Source: Winslowiella toletana (lineage in GTDB: Bacteria; Pseudomonadota; Gammaproteobacteria; Enterobacterales; Enterobacteriaceae). From it: a stretch of DNA of 64,000 nucleotides. The notes beneath the pieces were generated by a model, which was not told where the DNA came from, did not search any database, and saw nothing but the letters and a program-made list of their open reading frames with translations. Below are positions 56,828-64,000 of this stretch, piece after piece (position 1 is the stretch's first letter; every line of letters begins with the position of its first letter). The translations under genes were made by a program, and so were the position numbers. The stretch spans positions 4,030,001 to 4,094,000 of the forward strand of contig NZ_JAGGMQ010000001.1 of assembly GCF_017875465.1 (NCBI RefSeq). Reading direction: 5' to 3'.

Positions 56828-57082
56828 TATGTCTCCAGATCGGGCCAGCCTGCTGCCCGGTAACGACTCAGATAGCGGCTATTATGGCGCGAATTAACAG
56901 GTGGGTCACGCCCGCTTAACGCTGCGGCGACTCAGATAGAACATAACGTTATTATCAGTCAACAAACTTTCCGCTTTACATCGCTTTACAGGCTACCTAT
57001 AGTCGAAAATCGCTGAAATTTTGCTATACCTCAGCTAACTCAGTGTTTTTCATGCTGATTTAACGCACAGGGCAACGGGATT

Positions 57083-58048
57083 ATGAGCAGAGCAGTAATC
57101 GCCATTCATGGCGGCGCTGGCGCGATTACACGCGCGGCAATGAGTGCAGAAAAAGAACAATATTATATCCAGGCGCTTTCGCAGATTGTGACCAGCGGCC
57201 AGGCGATTCTGGCGGCGGGCGGCAGCGCGCTGGATGCGGTCACCGAAGCAGTGCGCCTGCTGGAAGAGTGTCCGCTGTTTAACGCCGGTAAAGGCTCGGT
57301 GTTTACCCATCAGGGTACCCATGAGCTGGATGCCTGCGTGATGGATGGCCGCTCGCTGGAAGCCGGCGCGGTGGCCGGTGTCACCCGGATTCGTAATCCG
57401 GTGCTGGCGGCGCGCGCAGTGCTGGAAAACAGCCCGCATGTGCTGTTTATTGGCGCTGGCGCCGAAGCTTTTGCCGCGCAACATCAGCTGGAAGCGGTGG
57501 AACCTGACTTTTTCTCCACCCCTGAGCGCTGGGAACAGCTGCAACGTGCGTTAGCCAGTAACCAGACGCTGCTCGACCATGATGGCGCTGCGCAGAGCGG
57601 CGGCGACGATCCGCTGGATAACGATCGTAAATTTGGCACCGTGGGCGCGGTGGCGCTCGATCTGCATGGCAATCTGGCCGCCGCCACTTCGACCGGCGGT
57701 ATGACCAATAAACAGGCCGGACGCGTTGGCGATTCGCCGCTGGTCGGCGCGGGTTGCTACGCTAATAACGCCAATGTGGCGGTCTCCTGTACCGGCACCG
57801 GTGAAGTATTTATGCGCACGCTGGCGGCTTACGATATTGCGGCGCTGATGGAGTACGGTGGTTTATCGCTGAAACAGGCCAGCGACCGGGTAGTTATGGA
57901 GAAAATTCCGGTACTGGGCGGCAGCGGCGGCATTGTGGCGGTTGATCGTGATGGCAATGTCGCGCTGCCGTTTAACAGTGAAGGCATGTATCGCGGCTAC
58001 GGCTATGTCGGTGACGATGCGGTAGTGGGTATTTATCGCGCAGAATAA
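57083..58048 (+). CDS. iaaA: isoaspartyl peptidase/L-asparaginase
   Basis: A 321-residue Ntn-hydrolase that cleaves itself before Thr186 in GTVGAVALD to give the active alpha/beta heterotetramer. AVIAIHGGAGAI at the start and the glycine-rich STGGMTNKQAGRVGDSPLVG are family hallmarks. It hydrolyses isoaspartyl dipeptides. It lies 9 bp upstream of gsiA, as in E. coli, so degradation and glutathione/peptide import are coupled. Confidence 0.96.
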   Translation: MSRAVIAIHGGAGAITRAAMSAEKEQYYIQALSQIVTSGQAILAAGGSALDAVTEAVRLLEECPLFNAGKGSVFTHQGTHELDACVMDGRSLEAGAVAGVTRIRNPVLAARAVLENSPHVLFIGAGAEAFAAQHQLEAVEPDFFSTPERWEQLQRALASNQTLLDHDGAAQSGGDDPLDNDRKFGTVGAVALDLHGNLAAATSTGGMTNKQAGRVGDSPLVGAGCYANNANVAVSCTGTGEVFMRTLAAYDIAALMEYGGLSLKQASDRVVMEKIPVLGGSGGIVAVDRDGNVALPFNSEGMYRGYGYVGDDAVVGIYRAE

Positions 58049-58057
58049 GGAGAGGGC

Positions 58058-59920
58058 ATGACCGGATCACCAGCAGAGATGCAGCTGTCGCCAGAGCAGG
58101 TGCTTGCGGTACGTAATCTTAGCGTCAGTTTTACCCAGGAAGGGGTGACCACCCAGGCGGTGCGCAAGCTGTCACTGGAAGTAAAGCGTGGCGAAACGCT
58201 GGCGATTGTCGGTGAATCCGGGTCCGGTAAGTCGGTGACCTCGCTGGCGCTGATGCGCCTGATTGAGCAGGGCGGCGGCAGGATGGACAGCGGCGAAATC
58301 TGGCTGCGTCGCCGCAATGGCGCGGTGATCGATGTGGCGAACATGCGTCAGTCGCAGATGCGCGGCATTCGCGGCGCCGATATGGCGATGATTTTTCAGG
58401 AGCCGATGACTTCGCTCAATCCGGTGTTTCCGGTGGGTGAGCAGATTGCCGAGTCGATTCGCCTGCATCAGGGACTCAATCATCGTCAGGCGCTGGCGGA
58501 AGCACAGCGGATGCTCGATTTAGTGCGCATTCCGGAAGCGAAAAATGTGCTGACGCGCTATCCGCATCAGCTTTCCGGCGGTATGCGCCAGCGGGTGATG
58601 ATTGCGATGGCGCTCTGCTGTAAACCGGCGCTGCTGATTGCCGACGAGCCGACTACCGCGCTGGATGTCACCATTCAGGCGCAGATTTTGCAGCTGATCC
58701 GCGTGCTGCAAAAAGAGATGGAAATGGCGGTGATCTTTATCACCCACGATATGGGCGTGGTGGCGGAAATGGCCGATCGTGTGCAGGTGATGTATCGCGG
58801 TGAAGTGGTGGAAACCGCGCCGGTCAACGATATCTTCCGTCAGCCGCAGCAGGCGTATACCCGTGCGCTGCTGGCGGCGGTGCCGAAACTGGGATCGATG
58901 AGCGGTCAGCCGTTCCCGGCGAAATTCCCGCTGGTTAACGCGCAGGATCCGCAGCCCCAGTTGCCGCAGGATACCGTGTCGCCGCAGGCGGAGCCGATTT
59001 TGCAGGTGCGCGATCTGGTGACGCGCTTTGATATTCGCAGCGGCATTTTTAATCGTGTCCGACGCCGGGTGCATGCGGTGGAGAAGGTCAGCTTTGATCT
59101 GCGGCCGGGTGAAACGCTGGCGCTGGTGGGAGAGTCGGGCTGCGGCAAATCGACCACCGGGCGTTCGCTGTTGCGGCTGGTGGAGAGCCAGAGCGGCACC
59201 ATTACCTTTGCCGGTAAACGCATCGATCAGCTGAAAAACAGCGAGCTGTCGCATTTACGTCGTGATATTCAGTTTATTTTTCAGGATCCCTATGCCTCAC
59301 TCGATCCGCGCCTGACGGTCGGTTTCTCGATTATGGAGCCGCTACTGGTGCATGGCGTGATGAAGGGGCGCGAAGCGGAAGCGCGCGTCGGCTGGCTGCT
59401 GGAGAAAGTCGGGTTGCTGCCGGAACATGCCCGGCGCTATCCGCACGAGTTTTCTGGCGGTCAGCGCCAGCGTATCTGCATTGCGCGCGCGCTGGCGCTG
59501 AATCCGAAAGTGGTGATTGCCGATGAGTCGGTATCGGCGCTGGATGTGTCGATTCAGGCGCAGATTATCAATCTGATGCTCGATTTACAGCGTGAGTTCG
59601 GCATCGCGTTTCTGTTTATTTCTCATGATATGGCGGTGGTGGAGCGTATCAGCCATCGCGTGGCGGTGATGTATCTCGGGCAGATTGTCGAGATTGGTCC
59701 GCGACAGGCGGTCTTTGAGCACCCGCAGCACCCCTATACCCGTAAACTGATGTCGGCGGTGCCGGTGGCCGATCCCGGCCATCGCCGCCGTGAGCGCGCC
59801 TTACTGGTCGATGAAATGCCCAGCCCGATTCGCGAGCTGGGTGATGAGCCGGATGTCGCACCGCTGGTGGAAGTCGGCGTCGGACATTTTGTCGCGCGCC
59901 ATGCAATTAGCGGCGCCTGA
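58058..59920 (+). CDS. gsiA: glutathione ABC transporter ATPase GsiA
   Basis: A 620-residue fused ATPase with two ABC domains: [23 protein letters not shown] and [12 protein letters not shown] in the first; [24 protein letters not shown] and [11 protein letters not shown] in the second. The second Walker B has Glu-Ser where most have Glu-Pro, as in E. coli GsiA. It powers glutathione import with GsiBCD. Confidence 0.95.
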   Translation: MTGSPAEMQLSPEQVLAVRNLSVSFTQEGVTTQAVRKLSLEVKRGETLAIVGESGSGKSVTSLALMRLIEQGGGRMDSGEIWLRRRNGAVIDVANMRQSQMRGIRGADMAMIFQEPMTSLNPVFPVGEQIAESIRLHQGLNHRQALAEAQRMLDLVRIPEAKNVLTRYPHQLSGGMRQRVMIAMALCCKPALLIADEPTTALDVTIQAQILQLIRVLQKEMEMAVIFITHDMGVVAEMADRVQVMYRGEVVETAPVNDIFRQPQQAYTRALLAAVPKLGSMSGQPFPAKFPLVNAQDPQPQLPQDTVSPQAEPILQVRDLVTRFDIRSGIFNRVRRRVHAVEKVSFDLRPGETLALVGESGCGKSTTGRSLLRLVESQSGTITFAGKRIDQLKNSELSHLRRDIQFIFQDPYASLDPRLTVGFSIMEPLLVHGVMKGREAEARVGWLLEKVGLLPEHARRYPHEFSGGQRQRICIARALALNPKVVIADESVSALDVSIQAQIINLMLDLQREFGIAFLFISHDMAVVERISHRVAVMYLGQIVEIGPRQAVFEHPQHPYTRKLMSAVPVADPGHRRRERALLVDEMPSPIRELGDEPDVAPLVEVGVGHFVARHAISGA

Positions 59921-59973
59921 ATCTGTGTTTTGCCAAAATACCTTAACAAGGGACTACAGGAGATAAATGCAAC

Positions 59974-61512
59974 ATGACGATTTCACACACGCGTAAATGG
60001 CTGGTTACCGCGGGCCTGATCGGCAGTTTCGCTGCAGTTCCGGCCTGGGCGGCAAAGGATGCGGTGATTGCTGTCGCCTCCAACTTCACTACTCTCGATC
60101 CTTATGATGCCAACGACACGCTGTCGCAGGCGGTGGCCAAGTCTTTCTATCAGGGACTGTTTGGTTTTGATAAGGATATGAAACTGACCAACGTGCTGGC
60201 GGAAAGCTACCAGGCCAGCGCCGATGGCCTGACTTACACCATTAAACTGCGCCCTGGCGTGAAGTTCCAGGATGGCAGCGACTTTAACGCCGACGCGGTA
60301 AAAGCCAATCTCGATCGCGCCAGTAATCCCGACAATCATCTGAAGCGCTATAACCTGTTTAAATATATCGCCTCTACTGACGCCGTGGATGCGACAACGG
60401 TTAAAATTACCCTGAAACAGCCGTTCTCGGCTTTTATCAATAACCTGGCGCATCCTGCGGCGGCGATGATCTCGCCTGCCGCGCTGAAACAATATGGCAA
60501 GGATATTGGTTTCCATCCGGTTGGCACCGGCCCGTATCAGTTTGTCACCTGGAACCAGACTGACTTTGTCAAAGTGAAGAAGTGGGACGGTTACTGGAAA
60601 AAGGGTTATCCAAAACTCGACAGCATTACCTGGCGTCCGGTCGTCGATAACAATACCCGTGCGGCGATGATGCAGACCGGTGAAGCGAATTTCGCCTTCC
60701 CGATCCCGTTTGAGCAGGCGAAAGTGTTGCAGGGCAACAGCAAGCTGGATCTGGTGACCTCGCCATCGATTATGCAGCGCTATATCAGTTTTAACGTGAC
60801 GCAGAAGCCCTTTGATAATCCGAAAGTGCGTGAGGCGATTAACTACGCGATTAACCGTCAGGCGCTGGTGAAAGTAGCGTTTAGCGGTTACGCCACGCCA
60901 GCCACCGGTATCGTGCCGCCCTCGATCGACTTTGCGCAAACCTATCCGAAGATTGAATATAATCCGGCCAAAGCGCGCGAACTGTTAAAAGAAGCGGGCT
61001 ATCCAGATGGCTTTACCACCACCCTGTGGTCCTCGCATAACCACAGCACCGCGCAGAAAGTGCTGCAGTTTACCCAGCAGCAGCTGGCGCAGGTGGGCAT
61101 TAAAGTGCAGGTGACGGCGATGGATGCCGGTCAGCGAGCGGCCGAAGTGGAAGGTAAAGGCCAGAAAGAGAGTGGCGTGCGCATGTTCTACACCGGCTGG
61201 TCCGCCTCTACCGGCGAAGCTGACTGGGCGCTGACGCCGCTGTTTGCCACCGCCTCCTGGCCGCCAGCGATCTTTAATACCGCCTTCTACAGTAATCCGC
61301 AGGTGGATAAAGATCTGGCCGGTGCGCTGCAAACCACCGATCGTGCTGAGAAAGCCAGACTGTATAAAGATGCACAGGATCGTATCTGGAATGATCACGC
61401 CTGGGCGCCGCTGGTGGTTGAACAGTTAGTCTCGGCCAACAGCAAAACGCTGACCGGCTTCTATGTGATGCCGGATACCTCATTTAGCTTCGATGAAGCC
61501 GATCTGAAGTAA
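59974..61512 (+). CDS. gsiB: glutathione-binding periplasmic protein GsiB
   Basis: A 512-residue family 5 binding protein. The signal peptide ends PAWA before [17 protein letters not shown], and long stretches ([38 protein letters not shown]) match E. coli GsiB almost without change. It captures glutathione in the periplasm. A strong hairpin follows its stop codon. Confidence 0.96.
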   Translation: MTISHTRKWLVTAGLIGSFAAVPAWAAKDAVIAVASNFTTLDPYDANDTLSQAVAKSFYQGLFGFDKDMKLTNVLAESYQASADGLTYTIKLRPGVKFQDGSDFNADAVKANLDRASNPDNHLKRYNLFKYIASTDAVDATTVKITLKQPFSAFINNLAHPAAAMISPAALKQYGKDIGFHPVGTGPYQFVTWNQTDFVKVKKWDGYWKKGYPKLDSITWRPVVDNNTRAAMMQTGEANFAFPIPFEQAKVLQGNSKLDLVTSPSIMQRYISFNVTQKPFDNPKVREAINYAINRQALVKVAFSGYATPATGIVPPSIDFAQTYPKIEYNPAKARELLKEAGYPDGFTTTLWSSHNHSTAQKVLQFTQQQLAQVGIKVQVTAMDAGQRAAEVEGKGQKESGVRMFYTGWSASTGEADWALTPLFATASWPPAIFNTAFYSNPQVDKDLAGALQTTDRAEKARLYKDAQDRIWNDHAWAPLVVEQLVSANSKTLTGFYVMPDTSFSFDEADLK

Positions 61513-61519
61513 TGCCGCA

Positions 61520-61547
61520 CCCTGCCAGTCGTCAGCGGCTGGCAGGG
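61520..61547 (+). terminator. stem-loop between gsiB and gsiC
   Basis: CCCTGCCAG (61520-61528) pairs with CTGGCAGGG (61539-61547). There is no T-run. It probably protects the gsiB message and reduces read-through to the permease genes, which would favour a surplus of binding protein. Confidence 0.6.
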
Positions 61548-61565
61548 CAACGCGCAGGATGATGC

Positions 61566-62486
61566 ATGCTTAACTATTTTATTAAACGCTTACTGGGACT
61601 GATTCCCACGCTGCTGATTGTGGCGGTGCTGGTGTTCCTGTTTGTCCATATGCTACCGGGCGATCCGGCGCGGCTGATTGCCGGGCAGGATGCGGATGCG
61701 ACGGTGGTGGCGATGGTGCGTCAGCAACTGGGGCTGGATCAGCCGTTACCGCAGCAGTTCTGGCATTTTATCCTCAATGTGCTGCAGGGCGATTTTGGCC
61801 ACTCGATGGTGTCAAAGCGGCCAGTGGTCGATGAGATTGCCTCGCGCTTTATGCCAACATTATGGCTGACGCTCACCAGCATGGTGTGGGCAGTGATTTT
61901 TGGGATGGCGATTGGCGTGGTTTCCGCGGTATGGCGCAACCGCTGGCCGGACCGTCTCGGCATGACGCTGGCGGTTTCCGGTATCTCCTTTCCCGCGTTT
62001 GCGCTCGGCATGTTGCTGATGCAGGTGTTCTCGGTCGAGCTGGGCTGGTTGCCGACCATTGGCGCCGATAGCTGGAAACACTATATTTTACCCTCTATCA
62101 CCCTTGGCGCGGCGGTAGCGGCGGTGATGGCACGCTTTACCCGCGCCTCCTTTGTTGAGGTGATGCAGGAAGATTATATGCGTACCGCGCGCGCCAAAGG
62201 GGTCAGTGAAACGCTGGTGGTGGTCAAACATGGCCTGCGCAATGCGATGATCCCGGTGGTCACCATGATGGGCCTGCAGTTCGGCTTTCTGCTCGGCGGT
62301 TCGATTGTGGTTGAAGTGGTATTTAACTGGCCGGGTCTTGGGCGCCTGCTGGTGGATTCGGTGGCGATGCGTGACTATCCGGTGATTCAGGCAGAAGTGC
62401 TGCTGTTTTCGCTGGAGTTTATTCTGATCAATTTGATCGTCGATATGTTGTATGCCGCAATCAATCCGGCTATTCGCTACAAATAA
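61566..62486 (+). CDS. gsiC: glutathione ABC transporter permease GsiC
   Basis: A 306-residue permease beginning [20 protein letters not shown], with [24 protein letters not shown] and the coupling loop [20 protein letters not shown]. Nine bases separate it from gsiD. Six membrane segments. Confidence 0.95.
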   Translation: MLNYFIKRLLGLIPTLLIVAVLVFLFVHMLPGDPARLIAGQDADATVVAMVRQQLGLDQPLPQQFWHFILNVLQGDFGHSMVSKRPVVDEIASRFMPTLWLTLTSMVWAVIFGMAIGVVSAVWRNRWPDRLGMTLAVSGISFPAFALGMLLMQVFSVELGWLPTIGADSWKHYILPSITLGAAVAAVMARFTRASFVEVMQEDYMRTARAKGVSETLVVVKHGLRNAMIPVVTMMGLQFGFLLGGSIVVEVVFNWPGLGRLLVDSVAMRDYPVIQAEVLLFSLEFILINLIVDMLYAAINPAIRYK

Positions 62487-62495
62487 GGAATCGCA

Positions 62496-63401
62496 ATGAA
62501 AAACTGGCGACGTGAAGCGGCGCTTAAGGCGATGCCAGCACTACAGGCCAATCGCGTACGCACGCCGTGGCGGGAGTTCTGGCGGCGTTTTCGCCGTCAG
62601 CATGTGGCGATGATTGCCGGGCTGTTTGTTCTGCTGTTACTGATACTGGCGTTTGTCGCGCCGTGGATTGCTCCGTTTGATGCGGAAAACTATTTTGATT
62701 ACGACCGGCTGAATGAAGGGCCGTCGATGATGCACTGGCTGGGGGTTGATTCGCTGGGGCGTGATATTTTCAGCCGGGTGCTGGTCGGCACGCGCATTTC
62801 GCTGATTGCCGGTTTCTTCTCGGTGGCGATTGGCGCGCTTATTGGCACGCTGCTCGGCTTGCTGGCTGGTTATTATGAAGGCTGGTGGGACCGGATAATT
62901 ATGCGCATCTGCGACGTGCTGTTTGCCTTTCCTGGCATTCTGCTGGCGATTGCGGTGGTAGCGATTATGGGCAGCGGTATGTCCAACGTGATTGTCGCGG
63001 TGGCGATCTTCAGTATTCCTGCCTTTGCCCGCCTGGTGCGTGGTAATACGCTGGTGCTGAAGCACCAGACCTTTATTGAATCGGCGCGCAGTATTGGCGC
63101 ATCCGATATCACCATTATTCTGCGGCATATCCTGCCGGGCACCGTGTCGTCGATTGTGGTCTATTTCACCATGCGAATCGGCACCTCAATTATTACCGCC
63201 GCCAGCCTCTCGTTCCTTGGTCTGGGCGCGCAACCGCCGACGCCGGAGTGGGGGGCGATGCTGAATGAAGCGCGCGCCGATATGGTGATGGCGCCGCATG
63301 TGGCGATTTTCCCCAGTCTGGCGATTTTCCTGACGGTACTGGCGTTTAATTTGTTAGGCGATGGCTTGCGCGATGCACTGGACCCAAAATTAAAAACCTG
63401 A
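62496..63401 (+). CDS. gsiD: glutathione ABC transporter permease GsiD
   Basis: A 301-residue permease: N-terminal cytoplasmic tail with [40 protein letters not shown], the coupling loop [20 protein letters not shown] and the ending [14 protein letters not shown]. Together with GsiC it forms the membrane channel. Confidence 0.95.
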   Translation: MKNWRREAALKAMPALQANRVRTPWREFWRRFRRQHVAMIAGLFVLLLLILAFVAPWIAPFDAENYFDYDRLNEGPSMMHWLGVDSLGRDIFSRVLVGTRISLIAGFFSVAIGALIGTLLGLLAGYYEGWWDRIIMRICDVLFAFPGILLAIAVVAIMGSGMSNVIVAVAIFSIPAFARLVRGNTLVLKHQTFIESARSIGASDITIILRHILPGTVSSIVVYFTMRIGTSIITAASLSFLGLGAQPPTPEWGAMLNEARADMVMAPHVAIFPSLAIFLTVLAFNLLGDGLRDALDPKLKT

Positions 63402-63449
63402 TGCCTCTGCTGCTGTGCCAGGCTTGTTATTTTCCGTCGGGAGCAGGCC

Positions 63450-63899
63450 ATGAAGGAATTTGATTACCAGCAGGATTTTAAACGTATCGATTTTCGTCAG
63501 CACCCCGAACGCTACCAGGTGGGACGGGGTGAGCAGGGGGTGCTGATGGTGGAACCCTACAAAAGCGAAATTTTGCCGCACTGGCGCTTTAAAACTGCCG
63601 CAGTTGCAGAAATCTCGGCAAACAAAATAATGCAGCTGTATGAAGCGTATCGCGCGCAGGATGATTTTGTCGGCATGGATATGGCGCGTAAATTTATTCA
63701 GATGGGCTATACCCGCGCCCGCCGCTACGCCAACCATAAAGGTGGCCGCAAATACGATGCGGATCGTCAGGTTTTGCCTTATCAGCTTAATGAAGAGAAA
63801 GCCCGCGCGGCGGCGATTTTTAAAGCCCACTGGGACCAGATTCGCGCCGATAATGACTATTTAACGCGTAAAAAACAGCATCAGGCCCGCTATGGCTAA
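63450..63899 (+). CDS. DUF4385 domain-containing protein
   Basis: A 149-residue protein that I recognise as DUF4385 from VGRGEQGVLMVEPYKSEILP, HWRFKT, then DFVGMDMARKFIQMGYTRAR and RYANHKGGRKY. It has no signal peptide, is rich in Arg, Lys and Tyr, and its function is unknown. It lies 48 bp after gsiD, behind GGAGCAGGCC, and may be on the same transcript. The last 100 bases of the window after it show no gene. Confidence 0.85.
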   Translation: MKEFDYQQDFKRIDFRQHPERYQVGRGEQGVLMVEPYKSEILPHWRFKTAAVAEISANKIMQLYEAYRAQDDFVGMDMARKFIQMGYTRARRYANHKGGRKYDADRQVLPYQLNEEKARAAAIFKAHWDQIRADNDYLTRKKQHQARYG

Positions 63900-64000
63900 G
63901 GGCCGTTAATCCGTTTTACCCACTTCAGGTTCCGTCACGCCAATATCCCTTGATCCAATACTGCTGTGCGCAGCGGTTAGTTAGCATGAAAATTATGTGA

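Noticed and set aside
59983..60939. 318-codon minus-strand frame
   Set aside because: Antisense to gsiB, an almost certain gene.

Overview
The window is a 64 kb stretch of a Gram-negative enterobacterial chromosome. Several blocks keep the gene order of the E. coli 18-19 minute region (rlmF, mscM, glnQPH, ybiI, dps, rhtA, ompX, mntS/mntR, ybiR, ybiT, moeBA, iaaA, gsiABCD), and the proteins are close to their E. coli counterparts. The G+C-rich coding sequence, a five-step hut pathway using HutF, the fimbriae and the toxin-like genes would fit Erwiniaceae (Pantoea/Erwinia-like), but the genus is inference. No rRNA, tRNA, CRISPR array or prophage was seen.

Layout. 1-914: the end of an SDR oxidoreductase gene, a possible small ORF and a PAS-domain fragment. 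1076-16785: a histidine utilisation (hut) locus. hutH and hutU are followed by a HisC-like aminotransferase and an FMN 2-hydroxy-acid dehydrogenase in one apparent operon; hutC, hutDF and hutIG lie on the other side. Between the two halves sits a 1613-codon gene for a toxin-like protein ending in an aspzincin (M35-like) zinc peptidase. Four copies of a TGTMTATACA palindrome mark likely HutC operators. 16786-19005: a HigB/HigA-type toxin-antitoxin pair with twin operators, a flavin reductase, an internally deleted IS200/IS605 element and a long palindromic repeat.

19021-30192: conserved core genes for rRNA methylation, osmotic release, glutamine import (with sigma-54 and NtrC sites), DNA protection, threonine/homoserine export, OmpX and the Mn2+ circuit. 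This part contains two genes of under 40 codons: mntS and an unnamed 25-residue membrane peptide upstream of it, just downstream of an MntR-box palindrome. 30310-45036: an accessory block in the ybiR-ybiT interval. It holds an EmrAB/OprM-like efflux operon, a sugar porter, a chaperone-usher fimbrial operon with two related DUF1120-type subunits, and an 882-residue protein with a Cry (three-domain delta-endotoxin) domain I signature. 45195-54755: ybiT, then a GntR regulator divergent from an operon for an alpha/beta hydrolase, a C45 acyltransferase/peptidase and a Dpp-like peptide importer. 54829-63899: moeB-moeA, then iaaA-gsiABCD (isoaspartyl peptidase and glutathione importer) and a DUF4385 gene.

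Taken together, the region is strongly oriented to scavenging nitrogen: histidine and perhaps imidazole-lactate, glutamine, glutathione, isoaspartyl dipeptides and acylated peptides. Into this backbone, genes that look host-directed or insect-directed have been inserted: two large toxin candidates and a fimbria.
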